From: JAIEPW01 sp964406035
GTDB taxonomy: Bacteria > Acidobacteriota > Terriglobia > Bryobacterales > Bryobacteraceae
Length of the DNA stretch: 40,036 bases
Reading direction: 5' to 3'
Assembly: GCA_964406035.1 (NCBI GenBank)
Contig: CAYOQB010000025.1
Coordinates: 1-40,036 of the forward strand
Part shown: positions 1-8,031 of the stretch, piece after piece
Layout of the letters: each line of letters begins with the position of its first letter
Position numbering within the stretch: the stretch's first letter is position 1
Position numbers and translations under genes: made by a program
Notes under the pieces: generated by a model
The model's database searches: none
What the model was told of the DNA's origin: nothing
The model's input: only the letters and a program-made list of their open reading frames with translations

Positions 1-740
1 ACGTCGTTCTGCGCGTCGATGACGGTGAAGACGACGAACCCCCGCAAACTGTCGGTCGCCGAAAACGAACACGTGAAGCTGATTTCGAGGAACTTGACCT
101 TGTCGTCCCACGAGTTGCTGTCCGGACGCACCCGCTGGGTAACGGTTCCATTGCCGATGGCCGGGAACGCGCAGGTTCCCGGCTGTGTATCGAAAAGATT
201 GACCCGCGTCCGTGTCAGCGTGAGCGGGATGTTCACGATCGCCAGACTCACCTCTTGTCCGCCGACGGTCGCCGTTCCGGTCATGCCGGCGGTGTAGCGC
301 AGCGGGGACGTGGAGGTGCGGGTCAGGGTCAGCCGGAAGGCGCCGGCAACGCTGGTCGCCCCGGCATAGACGCCGCGGCCACCAGTCGTGCTCACGGTCC
401 CACCAACCGTGACCGTCGTGAAGTCGGGATCCTGAATGGCCTGGAAATTGATGACGATCTGGTCCAGGCTGTTGAACATCAGAGCCACTGACGTGTTGAA
501 TGGACCCTGCCCGGTGCTGTAGTCCGAGGTCAGACGGTTCTGGGTCAACGTCAGCGCCACCACCGCGGCGCCCCGCGTGCCGGCTTCACCGGTTCCGTAG
601 AGAACCCGGAGGAACTGCTCCGTGGGTTGCGTCATGCCATCGTTGATCACGATGGTCCCCGCCAGGCTGGTGTTGGTTTGCGCCATCGCCAGAGTGCTCA
701 GGAGCATCGTCAAGGAAAGTGTGAAAATACGCGGGTTCAT
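1..740 (-). CDS. Secreted protein of unknown function (3' end beyond window)
   Basis: I found this by translating the reverse strand; the frame stays open from the ATG at 740 to the left edge, giving about 246 residues with no stop. The first 20 residues form a clear signal peptide (basic MNPR, a leucine-rich core, then LAMAQ before the cleavage site), so export is expected. The rest is rich in Thr, Val and Gly with alternating hydrophobic residues, as in a secreted beta-sandwich, with Cys in the late TCSFS stretch and an earlier GTCAF. I recognise no catalytic motif or family. There is no strong ribosome-binding site before the ATG, and a two-tier hairpin sits in the leader at 752-793. It could be co-transcribed with the hydrolase upstream (57-bp gap). 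Function is unknown; the reading frame is convincing, the role is not. Confidence 0.7.
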   Translation of the reverse strand, partial: MNPRIFTLSLTMLLSTLAMAQTNTSLAGTIVINDGMTQPTEQFLRVLYGTGEAGTRGAAVVALTLTQNRLTSDYSTGQGPFNTSVALMFNSLDQIVINFQAIQDPDFTTVTVGGTVSTTGGRGVYAGATSVAGAFRLTLTRTSTSPLRYTAGMTGTATVGGQEVSLAIVNIPLTLTRTRVNLFDTQPGTCAFPAIGNGTVTQRVRPDSNSWDDKVKFLEISFTCSFSATDSLRGFVVFTVIDAQND

Positions 741-751
741 CGCGCTCGATT

Positions 752-793
752 CTACTCGCGGGACGAAAGGATGTCGTCCTCCAAATGGAGTAG
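752..793 (-). promoter_or_regulatory. Two-tier hairpin in the leader of the secreted protein gene
   Basis: On the + strand CTACTC (752-757) pairs with GAGTAG (788-793), and inside it GGACGA (761-766) pairs with TCGTCC (774-779). It lies between the stop of the hydrolase gene and the ATG at 740. There is no T-tract, so it is not a classical terminator. It may stabilise or attenuate the transcript, or be chance. Confidence 0.3.
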
Positions 794-796
794 CTT

Positions 797-1510
797 TCAG
801 TCCCGCTCCGCGATCCGGTGGAGAATCATTGCGAATTCTTCTGGCCTGGAAAAGAAAGGCGCATGGTCCGTGTCAAGGCCGTAAATACGATCCGCCGGAA
901 AGCCCGCATGCATGGACCGTTGCAGCGCGATGGGGACGACGCGGTCTTGCCAGCATTCGATGTAGTAGTGGGGCACGCCCGCGTCGGAGTAGGCGAGCGG
1001 GGTCTCGTAGGGTAACGCCGGCTCTGGCGTCAGCAAGGGCAGCGCAGCCTCCACGGCGGCAGGCGGGCAAAGAGCCAAAAAGAATCGGCGCGCGCCTTCC
1101 TCCGACAGCCGGGCGGAGCGGCCATCCTTCGCCCAAAGGATCTGGGCGAGATATTCGGAATCAAAGCCTTCGACCAGGCTGAGCATGCTGGCGCCCTCGC
1201 GCGGCAATAACGACGCCACCGACACGATCGCACGAATGCCGGCGGGCGCCAGTCCGGCGGCTTCCCGGACGATCGCCCCCGCCATGCTGTGCCCCACCAG
1301 GATGGCCGGAGCATCGGATGCCCTCACCGCCACCAGTACGCGATCGACGTAGTGCTGAAACGTGACGCTCTCAACCGGGGTCGAGTCGCCGCCGTGCCCC
1401 GGCAGATCGATCGCGACGGCCTCATGCCCGTGCGCCGCCAGCCAGGGAAGGACCTGACGCCAACACCAGGCAGACAAGAAGGATCCATGAATTAATACGA
1501 ATCTAGCGAT
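797..1510 (-). CDS. Alpha/beta hydrolase with apparent ATC start
   Basis: This is an alpha/beta-hydrolase-fold protein (about 237 residues), probably a cytoplasmic esterase-like enzyme. Visible motifs are the oxyanion-loop HGSF followed by AWCW near the N-terminus, the DLPGHG loop, the nucleophile elbow GHSMAG and a C-terminal DHAPFF with the catalytic His. The start is odd. The first ATG/GTG/TTG-type codon is a TTG at 1477, but starting there deletes the HG oxyanion motif. The open frame runs upstream, and an ATC at 1508-1510 gives the standard (M)ARFVLIHGS beginning. A strong GGAGG (1516-1520) sits 5 nt before that ATC. The ATC overlaps the last codons of the upstream LuxR-type regulator, so translation is probably coupled. 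Either ATC is used as a start or an ATG has changed by one base. Family call is firm; substrate unknown. Confidence 0.85.
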   Translation of the reverse strand: MARFVLIHGSFLSAWCWRQVLPWLAAHGHEAVAIDLPGHGGDSTPVESVTFQHYVDRVLVAVRASDAPAILVGHSMAGAIVREAAGLAPAGIRAIVSVASLLPREGASMLSLVEGFDSEYLAQILWAKDGRSARLSEEGARRFFLALCPPAAVEAALPLLTPEPALPYETPLAYSDAGVPHYYIECWQDRVVPIALQRSMHAGFPADRIYGLDTDHAPFFSRPEEFAMILHRIAERD

Positions 1511-2660
1511 GGCCGCCTCCGTTTCTTATGGTGGGCAAGCGGGCAATGAGCAGGAGCAGCTCCGCTTGGCGTGACGTGCCGGTTTTGCTGAAGATCCGCC
1601 GCAGATGCGTCCGGGCGGTTTCATAAGTGACCGACAGTTCCGTGGCCGCCTGCTCCACCGATTTTCCTTCGGAGAGCTTCGCGGTTATCGCTGCTTCTTT
1701 GCGCGTAAGTTGGAACAGTTCTCTCAGCAGGTCCCCGTTGGCGGGAGCCTGGCGCTCCGGATCCGTGATCAACACCAGCACCATCGGCCGCGGCAGCCCG
1801 ATGAACTGCCGGTATTGCCCCAGAAAGGGAGCGGTAACGACCTGGTAGTCGCGCCGCAAAGACCGGCGCGGGACCGATACGGCGGCGGGACCGGGCCGCT
1901 GGCAGGGCGCCAGCGCGCTACCGATCGACTTGCGGAGCTGGCTCTCGGCCTTCTTGTCCCCAGCGCTGAGTTCCCCGTTCCGGAGACCAAGGCCGTCATT
2001 GGCGTTGAATATCTCTTCAGCGGCCCGGTTGCAGTAAATCGCGGCGCCGTCGGAGGCGAGGAAAACCGCGCCAAGCGGCACTGTATCCAGCACGGACTCG
2101 CCGGCCGCGAGCAGATCGAGACGTTCGGCGATAGTCCAGGCGCGGCGCAAGTGGGGCAGAACAAATCGTGCAATCTCGCGATCGGACTGGTCGAACGGCT
2201 GCCTGGAGGGGCCCCGCAAACAGCTAAGCGTGGGGGCTCGCGGTCCTTCGCGGGTGATCGCGGCGCCCATCGAGTACGCCAGGCCAAAAGGCTTAAGACA
2301 ATCGTTGAAGAATTCTGACCGCTCGAGATCGGATCGCGGGCACTGTTCCTGATCCAGGAACACGCGTCCGGGGACGATGAGTGCGCGCCCCCGGTTTCGC
2401 CAGATATTGATCTTTGAATAGTACTCGTTATAGGACTTCTTTAGGGGGGAAGTGATGCCAAAACCCTGTAGGATGTGCGACGCCTGCGCTTTGAGGTCAT
2501 GGATCTGGAGAAAGGTAGCATCGGCGGCAGTCAATTCGGCGTAGCGCCGCAGAAAACCGGGCCACAGATCCGGCTCAGCCACCGCTTCGTATGCCGCGAG
2601 CGCGAGACGCAATAGCTCCGTTTCCGATGCCACGCCAGTTCCAACCGTCCAGTTTGCCAA
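1503..2660 (-). CDS. LuxR-type HTH transcriptional regulator with PAS-like region
   Basis: A 385-residue regulator. Its last ~75 residues hold a LuxR/FixJ-type helix-turn-helix: LTRKEAAITAKLSEGKS, then the recognition stretch SVTYETARTHLRRIFSKTGTS, which matches the 'T..A..H...I..K....R' pattern of the family. The middle (about 185-240) resembles a PAS sensor with an LGAVFLASDGAAIYCNRAA core. The N-terminal ~150 residues are not a domain I can name. There is no receiver domain, so it is probably a one-component sensor regulator. It is followed, with overlap, by the alpha/beta hydrolase, which is its likely target or partner. The ATG at 2660 was kept; a GTG nine codons in is an alternative. 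Ligand and DNA site are unknown. Confidence 0.85.
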   Translation of the reverse strand: MANWTVGTGVASETELLRLALAAYEAVAEPDLWPGFLRRYAELTAADATFLQIHDLKAQASHILQGFGITSPLKKSYNEYYSKINIWRNRGRALIVPGRVFLDQEQCPRSDLERSEFFNDCLKPFGLAYSMGAAITREGPRAPTLSCLRGPSRQPFDQSDREIARFVLPHLRRAWTIAERLDLLAAGESVLDTVPLGAVFLASDGAAIYCNRAAEEIFNANDGLGLRNGELSAGDKKAESQLRKSIGSALAPCQRPGPAAVSVPRRSLRRDYQVVTAPFLGQYRQFIGLPRPMVLVLITDPERQAPANGDLLRELFQLTRKEAAITAKLSEGKSVEQAATELSVTYETARTHLRRIFSKTGTSRQAELLLLIARLPTIRNGGGHR

Positions 2661-2966
2661 AGGATATCAGAACGCAAGGAGCAAGCACGCGCCGCAGATT
2701 AGCCGGCCGAAGTATAGGCACTGGAACCACCCCTACAGGATCGCCACCTCTGCGCGAGGGTCCAACGCCGAGGATTGTGGAGCGGTGCCACACGTCAACT
2801 CGCTGCGATGAACAGGTTGCCAAGATCGTCGCCAACGGGCAACGAGACCCACTTCAAGTTCCGGGGCGACCTGCAACGGGCATATTTTCCATTTTGCGTG
2901 GATTCGGGCGCGCCCCCGCCTTGTTGCGCGCGCTCGTTAGCGGTATGATCTGCCGGAGGCAAAATC
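2661..2966. other. Divergent intergenic region (~300 bp)
   Basis: It separates the leftward LuxR-type regulator from the rightward cytochrome gene and should hold both promoters. Only the rightward candidate (2921-2949) is visible. No gene with coding character was found; an open frame across it lacks motifs and overlaps the cytochrome gene. Confidence 0.5.
2921..2949 (+). promoter_or_regulatory. Candidate sigma70-like promoter of the tetraheme cytochrome gene
   Basis: TTGTTG (2921-2926) and TATGAT (2944-2949) are 17 bp apart. A GGAGG lies at about 2955-2959, before the ATG at 2967. The implied 5' leader is very short. Confidence 0.4.
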
Positions 2967-4043
2967 ATGAAGCTCACCTGCATCGCCGTTGTTCTCGCCG
3001 TCACCACGCACGCCTGGGCAGCCCCCGCCGGCGATGCCTCCGCGGGCAGGGAACTGCTAAAAAGCCAGCAGTGCTTGACTTGCCACCGCGCCGGCGGCGA
3101 AGGCGGCAACTCCGGCCCGAACCTCAGCCGCCTTGGCGGGCGAGGCTATACCCCCGCCCGCATGGCCGCGCAAATGTGGAACCACGCCCCCGCGATGTGG
3201 ACCGCAATGGATGCCGCTAAAATTGAGAAGCCCAGCATCACTTCCGACGGCGCGGCCCATCTGTTCGCCTATTTCTATATGGCGCGTTTCTTTGAAAATC
3301 GTGGCGACGTCAGCCGCGGACGGCGTCTGTTCATGGAAAAAGGATGCGCCGCCTGCCACGCCGGAACGGGCCAAGGCGCGGGACCCGCGCTTTCCCGATG
3401 GGAAGGCGTCGGCGACCCCGTCGAGCTCGCGCGGCAGATGTGGAATCACGCCGCAAAAATGAACGCCGCCATCACCGCGAAGAACAGCCGCACGACACGG
3501 CTTAGCGGAGCGGAGATGAACGACATCGCCATGTACGCCTCCGGCCTGGCCAGCGGCCCGCCGGCCAAAGTCTCGTTCAACGCTGCCTCCGCCGGTGCCG
3601 GACCCGAACTGCTGCGCGCCAAGGGTTGCGCCGAATGTCACACCGGCGCGAAATCGCTGCCCGGCCAGGGCGTGTTTCTCACCACCGCGGATCTGGCGGC
3701 AGCCATGTGGAACCATGCCGGCCAGATGAAGCAGACCGCCGAGATCAGCGCCGCCGACATGCGCGGCATTGTCAGCCACCTGTGGAGCAGACAGTTTGAG
3801 CAAGAGGGCGGCGACGCCTCGCGCGGCGCACTGGTGTGGGCCGCGAAGGGCTGCCAATCGTGTCACGGACAAACGCCGCGCACCGCTTCCGGAACCGCGA
3901 ATTCGTATGAAATGGTAGCCGTGCTGTGGCGGCACGGGCCGGAAATGTCGAAACAGATGAAAGCGAAGAACGTCGCCTGGCCCCAGTTTGCTGCCAATGA
4001 AATGGCGGACCTGACGGCGTATCTGAAGTCGCCGCCGCGGTAG
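2967..4043 (+). CDS. Secreted tetraheme c-type cytochrome built from four repeats
   Basis: A 358-residue exported electron-transfer protein with signal peptide at residues 1-19 (ending AWAA). It carries four CxxCH haem-c sites: CLTCH 36-40, CAACH 127-131, CAECH 221-225 and CQSCH 296-300. Each site is followed 20-30 residues later by a near-identical motif: MWNHAPAM 70-77, MWNHAAKM 158-165, MWNHAGQM 247-254 and LWRHGPEM 320-327. The protein is therefore four tandem mono-haem modules. The His or Met of the second motif is a natural candidate for the distal haem ligand (inference). The start is supported by GGAGG just upstream. No oxidoreductase partner is adjacent; the next gene runs convergently. 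Periplasmic or outer-surface electron transfer is likely; donor and acceptor are unknown. Confidence 0.9.
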   Translation: MKLTCIAVVLAVTTHAWAAPAGDASAGRELLKSQQCLTCHRAGGEGGNSGPNLSRLGGRGYTPARMAAQMWNHAPAMWTAMDAAKIEKPSITSDGAAHLFAYFYMARFFENRGDVSRGRRLFMEKGCAACHAGTGQGAGPALSRWEGVGDPVELARQMWNHAAKMNAAITAKNSRTTRLSGAEMNDIAMYASGLASGPPAKVSFNAASAGAGPELLRAKGCAECHTGAKSLPGQGVFLTTADLAAAMWNHAGQMKQTAEISAADMRGIVSHLWSRQFEQEGGDASRGALVWAAKGCQSCHGQTPRTASGTANSYEMVAVLWRHGPEMSKQMKAKNVAWPQFAANEMADLTAYLKSPPR

Positions 4044-4091
4044 GCGGGAGCGCGGGCTTCGAGCTCGCCGCGCGCCGCTTTCTTGATAAGC

Positions 4092-6539
4092 TCAGTCGCC
4101 GCGCAGCGTGAGATTCGGGTCCACCCGCGAGGCGCGCCAGGCCGGCAACAGCGCCGATGCCCCGGCCACCAGCAGAACCGCGACGCTCACCGTGAGGTAG
4201 GTCGCCGGATCATGCACGCTGACGCCGTGCAGCATCGGCTGCAGCATCCTCGATCCCGCCGCCGCCACCGCCAATCCCGCCGCCCCGCCCAGCGCGGCCC
4301 ACTTCATCCCGTGCCCCACCACCATCCGAAGCACGTCCGCCTGCCGCGCGCCGATGGCCAGCCGGATGCCGATCTCGCGCGTTCGCTGCGAAACCAGGTA
4401 ATGCAACACTCCAAAAAGTCCCACTCCCGCCAGCGCCGCGGCGAAGCCCGCGAAGCCGGTCAGGACCGCGCTCCAAACGCAAGGCTGCCACAGCGATTCC
4501 TCCACGATTTCCGGATACGGTCTCGCGTACACCACCGCCGCGTCCGGACTCACCTCCTGAACCACGCGCCGTACCTCCGGCAGCAGGCTCTCCGGCTTCC
4601 GATCCGTGCGCAGGAAGAACGTCATCGCCAGCGGCCCCCACTGGCGGGAGGGCGTATAGATTTCCAGGTTCCGGCCGGACTCGAAGGAACTCCACCGGGT
4701 ATCCGCCACTACGCCGATCACCGTAAGCCAGTCGTTTGCGCCGGACTGCTTGCCCCAACGCAACTGTTGACCGATCGCGCTCCGTCCCGGCCACAACGTT
4801 TCCGCGGCGGTCCGGCTGACGACGGCGACCTTTGCCGACTGCGGACCGTCCGCCTCCGTAAAGGCGCGTCCTTCCAGCAACGGGATGCGCAGCGCCTCGA
4901 AGAAACCGGGCGTTACGTCCGTTCCCACCGCCGGGAACTGCTGCTCGCGCTCGTCCTGATTGCCGCCCTTGACGTACAACAGCGCGCGGGCGCGCTCCCG
5001 CGCCTGCTGCTCCATCGGCACGTAATACGATCCCCCGGCGGCCCGAACGCCCGGAAGGGACGCGAATCGCCGCTCATATTCCCGGTGATCCGCGCCATGC
5101 AAATACGCGAGCTCCGCCAGCGGCTTGCCCGAGATGAAGCGGCTGGTCCGAACGGCGAGCACATGCTGGGCCTGGAGTCCCGAGTCCTGTTGCCGCAGGT
5201 GAACGAAACTGCGCAACAGCAGCCCCGCCCCAACCAGCAGCAGCAGGCAGAAGCCGACCTCCGCCGCCACCAGCACCGCCAGCGGCGTTATCCGCGCCGC
5301 CCCGGCTCCGCGCGTCCCGCTCTTCAATCCGGAGGCGAGATCCACGCGCGCCAGCCGCGACGCGGGCGCCAGTCCGAAAAGGATGCCCGCCGCCAGGGAA
5401 GCGCACACGCAGAACAGCAGCACCCGCCAGTCCACCTCCAGGCGAATCCAGGCGGGGAGGTCGCGCGGCAACCATAGGGGCAGCGCCCGGACCGCCGCCC
5501 AGGCAATCCCGGCGCCGAACACGCCTCCAGCAAGCCCCAGCAGAACGCTCTCTGTCAGCAGGCGGGCCGCCACCCGGCTCACGCCAGCGCCCAGCGCGCT
5601 ATGAATCGCCATCTCCCGCTGCCGCGTCGTGGATCGCGCCAGCAGCAGGCTGGACACGTTCAGCACCGCGATCAGCAGGACGCACAACGCTCCGCCCATC
5701 AGCAGCAGCACGTACGGACGCAGGTTGCCGGCTTCGGCTTCCCGCAGCGGGATTACGGCCGCGGTGATGTCGCGATTCGTATCCGGGTAGGCGCGGGCCA
5801 GCTCCGCGGAGACGCGCGCCAGATCTCCTCGCGCCTGCTCCAGCGTCACCCCCGGCTTCAGCCGCCCCAGCACCTGGTGCAGCCGCGCGTCCCGGGGACG
5901 CCAGAACGGAAATGAGTACGACGCGTAACGCGCCATCAGCGGCACCCAGACATCGGAGCGATCCGGGTACCGGAAATCGGGCGGCATCACCCCGATCACG
6001 GTGTAGGTGTCGCCGCGCAGCCGCACCGTGCGGCCCAGCACTCCCGGGTCGCCGCCGAACTGGTCCTGCCACAGCCAGTGGCTCAGCACCAGTTGGCGGA
6101 CCGGCCCGCCTTCCCGGTCCTCCGCTTCCGTGTAGGTCCTCCCCAGGAAAGGCTCGATTCCCAGGAGAGGAAACAGCGACGCATTGGCGAAGGTCATCTT
6201 CACGGCTCTGGTGGAGCCGCCGTCCGTCAGGTTGTTGTCGAACTGGATGTAGGCGGCCAGCCCGGTCATGCTTCGCTGCCCGCGAGCCCAGTCCTTAAGG
6301 TCTTCGAGTGAGGTCCCGCGCGCCGAGCCTGGATTCGCGGCGGGATGGCTGTCCAGCCGCACCAGCCGTTGCGGGTCCGCATAAGGAAATGGGCGAAGCA
6401 GCAGCGCGTCCATAACCGAGTAAGCCGCGGTGGCCAGACCGATCCCCAGCCCCACCGTCAGGATTACCAGCGTGCTGAACCCCGGGCGATGCAGCAGGCC
6501 GCGCAGCGCATAGCGGATTGTCGAATAGAGAAGGCCCAT
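4092..6539 (-). CDS. ADOP-type FtsX/MacB-like permease (orphan)
   Basis: An 815-residue inner-membrane protein of the acidobacterial duplicated orphan permease group. It has an N-terminal helix (about 18-42, VILTVGLGIGLATAAYSVMD), then a MacB periplasmic-type domain with the LLRPFPYADPQRL motif. A first FtsX block lies in the middle (four-helix region containing RQREMAIHSALGAG). A second periplasmic domain is followed by a C-terminal FtsX block (RTREIGIRLAIGAR) ending in VDPNLTLRGD. The two REMAIHSALGA/REIGIRLAIGA repeats show the internal duplication. No ABC ATPase gene is adjacent, hence 'orphan'. MacB relatives move peptides or lipoproteins by mechanotransmission; the substrate here is unknown. 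It is transcribed leftward and convergent with the cytochrome gene. Confidence 0.92.
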   Translation of the reverse strand: MGLLYSTIRYALRGLLHRPGFSTLVILTVGLGIGLATAAYSVMDALLLRPFPYADPQRLVRLDSHPAANPGSARGTSLEDLKDWARGQRSMTGLAAYIQFDNNLTDGGSTRAVKMTFANASLFPLLGIEPFLGRTYTEAEDREGGPVRQLVLSHWLWQDQFGGDPGVLGRTVRLRGDTYTVIGVMPPDFRYPDRSDVWVPLMARYASYSFPFWRPRDARLHQVLGRLKPGVTLEQARGDLARVSAELARAYPDTNRDITAAVIPLREAEAGNLRPYVLLLMGGALCVLLIAVLNVSSLLLARSTTRQREMAIHSALGAGVSRVAARLLTESVLLGLAGGVFGAGIAWAAVRALPLWLPRDLPAWIRLEVDWRVLLFCVCASLAAGILFGLAPASRLARVDLASGLKSGTRGAGAARITPLAVLVAAEVGFCLLLLVGAGLLLRSFVHLRQQDSGLQAQHVLAVRTSRFISGKPLAELAYLHGADHREYERRFASLPGVRAAGGSYYVPMEQQARERARALLYVKGGNQDEREQQFPAVGTDVTPGFFEALRIPLLEGRAFTEADGPQSAKVAVVSRTAAETLWPGRSAIGQQLRWGKQSGANDWLTVIGVVADTRWSSFESGRNLEIYTPSRQWGPLAMTFFLRTDRKPESLLPEVRRVVQEVSPDAAVVYARPYPEIVEESLWQPCVWSAVLTGFAGFAAALAGVGLFGVLHYLVSQRTREIGIRLAIGARQADVLRMVVGHGMKWAALGGAAGLAVAAAGSRMLQPMLHGVSVHDPATYLTVSVAVLLVAGASALLPAWRASRVDPNLTLRGD

Positions 6540-6675
6540 TCTCTCTAGTGGTAGCGGCTGGAACGCGGCGGGCCAAGGGATCAGGCGCTAGCGGGCGCGA
6601 CGATACGGCGGGCGGGCGGCCTCCGATCGTGAGCGGACGGGTGCGTGCTCACAAAGTTAGACTGGGGAGTTGAAC

Positions 6676-7155
6676 GTGTCCACGTCCCGCCGCGCCGTCG
6701 TCGTCCTCGCACTGGCGACTTGCCTTGCCGCACAAACCTTGCCTTCCGGCGAGGGTGAAACGCTCAGCGGACTGAAAATCCGTTTTCCGGACTTCCTGGC
6801 CGGTAAACAAGCCGTGTGCGTCTTCAGCTTCAGCCGCGAAGCAGGGGAGAGTACCCGTGCCTGGATGGACCCGTTGTTGAAAGCGGGCGCTGACGCGTAC
6901 TCCATCGCGAACCTCGAAGCAGCGCCGCGCCTGATTCGCGGGATGATCCGCCGCGGCATGAAGAGCGGCATGCCCGCGAACTACCATCCCCGCTCGCTCG
7001 TGCTCACGCGCGATGAAAAGGCCTGGAAAGCGGCGTTGCAGGTGACCGATGACAAGTGGCCCGTCGTAGTCCGCCTTGATACCTCCGGCAAGATCACCGA
7101 CCGCTATGCCGGGCCGTTCGATGCTCGCGCCCTCGAGCGCTTCATTCGGAAATGA
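6676..7155 (+). CDS. Small secreted protein, possibly thioredoxin-like fold
   Basis: A ~159-residue exported protein. I prefer the GTG at 6676, because GGGGAG (6664-6669) lies about 6 nt upstream; an in-frame TTG at 6670 is a poorer choice. The signal peptide is RRAVVVLALATCLAAQ. The mature part reads FPDFLAGKQAVCVFSFSREAGE followed later by RSLVLTRDEKAWKAAL and VVVRLDTSGKITDRYAGPFD, a beta-alpha-beta pattern like thioredoxin or ATP10-like domains. There is no CxxC, so redox catalysis is unlikely. It is divergent from the ADOP permease. Function unknown. Confidence 0.7.
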   Translation: MSTSRRAVVVLALATCLAAQTLPSGEGETLSGLKIRFPDFLAGKQAVCVFSFSREAGESTRAWMDPLLKAGADAYSIANLEAAPRLIRGMIRRGMKSGMPANYHPRSLVLTRDEKAWKAALQVTDDKWPVVVRLDTSGKITDRYAGPFDARALERFIRK

Positions 7156-7170
7156 GCGGAGGGCCTCCGC
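7156..7170 (+). terminator. Short GC hairpin directly after the stop codon
   Basis: GCGGAGG and CCTCCGC are perfect 7-bp arms around one G, starting at the base after the TGA. No T-tract follows, so termination is uncertain. Confidence 0.35.
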
Positions 7171-7187
7171 CCCAGTCACCTCCAGGG

Positions 7188-7200
7188 CTTAACGGTTAAG
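7188..7200. repeat. 13-bp palindrome CTTAAC-G-GTTAAG
   Basis: Perfect 6-bp arms around one base, in the gene-free stretch 7156-7432. It may be a protein-binding site or part of the palindrome-rich region ending at 7412. Confidence 0.35.
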
Positions 7201-7374
7201 TTGATTTGCGGGTATTTCGATACGAGTCCACCGGAAACTGACGTGAATTGCGACAGCATGCACTTCACCAATGGTCCTGCGAACAACGTTTGCCACTCCC
7301 TCACAGCGAGCGGCAGACGGACAGTCGCAAAGTAGCAGACGGTGCATCGTCGAGTTCGAACATGCACCGCGATA

Positions 7375-7412
7375 GTTGACGGAGTCAACCAATATTGGTT
7401 GACTCCGTCAAC
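7375..7412. repeat. Perfect 38-bp nested palindrome
   Basis: The 19-bp half GTTGACGGAGTCAACCAAT is followed directly by its exact reverse complement. Each half itself contains a smaller hairpin, GTTGAC-GGA-GTCAAC on the left and GTTGAC-TCC-GTCAAC on the right, around a central CAATATTG. The 6-mer GTTGAC or its complement occurs four times. It lies between the stops of two convergent genes (7155 and 7433), so a bidirectional terminator, a cruciform or a dimeric operator pair is possible. Confidence 0.85.
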
Positions 7413-7432
7413 CTTTCAGCCAGGGGCCGAAC

Positions 7433-8008
7433 TTAGCGCGTCCACGGCGGCTTCACGCCAACCGAGCGCGCATAGGCGATTAATTGGCCTAAATGCTCAT
7501 GCAGGTGCGCGACCATGCGGATCTGCAGGCCGCCCATGGTCGTCTTGCGGTCGAAAAACATCGCCGGCTCTTCCAGGCTCGCCGCCGGCGCCGTGGCGAT
7601 CGGCTCCGCCGCGGCGGCGAACGCCGCCTTGGAAAGTTCGAGAATCCGCGCCTTGTCCATGACCTTCGCTTCGTACGCGCGGTTCTGGTCCACCACCGCA
7701 CGGACCCGTTGCGAGCCCTCCGGCAAGCCGGGATAAACCGAATCCGGCGCCTTGCGCCGCATCATTTCGAGCAGCATGTAGTTGTTCAGGCCGACGTGCA
7801 CCACCACCTGGCCGATGGAACGCACGTCGTCGCCGGGGCGCCAGCCGTACTTCTCCGCCGGGATCGCCTCGGCGAGCTGAAACAGGCGGTCGCGGTAGAA
7901 GTCGAATTCACGCTGCAGGTCGGCCTGGAAAGCCGCGCGGGTCTGGGGCAGCGCCGGCAATGCTCCCGCGATCAGAAGCAGCGCCACGCGCCGGGAAGAT
8001 AGTCTCAA
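7433..8008 (-). CDS. DinB-family protein with signal peptide
   Basis: A ~191-residue member of the DinB/DUF664-like four-helix metal-binding superfamily. I place the start at TTG 8008: AAGGAG sits 8 nt upstream and the product then opens with a signal-like MRLSSRRVALLLIAGALPALPQ. A much longer open frame upstream only shadows the AraC gene. The metal-site histidines are visible in VVHVGLNNYM and in the C-terminal HLHEHLGQLIAYAR, the typical DinB H...HxxxH arrangement. Many relatives are thiol-dependent transferases or of unknown role; export, if real, makes this one unusual. It follows the AraC regulator by 23 bp and is probably co-transcribed. Confidence 0.85.
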   Translation of the reverse strand: MRLSSRRVALLLIAGALPALPQTRAAFQADLQREFDFYRDRLFQLAEAIPAEKYGWRPGDDVRSIGQVVVHVGLNNYMLLEMMRRKAPDSVYPGLPEGSQRVRAVVDQNRAYEAKVMDKARILELSKAAFAAAAEPIATAPAASLEEPAMFFDRKTTMGGLQIRMVAHLHEHLGQLIAYARSVGVKPPWTR

Positions 8009-8031
8009 GAGAATTGCTCCTTTCAGTTCAC

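Noticed and set aside
4092..6539. Complete MacAB-type efflux pump for either ADOP permease.
   Set aside because: No ATPase or adaptor gene is adjacent to either permease, consistent with the orphan class.
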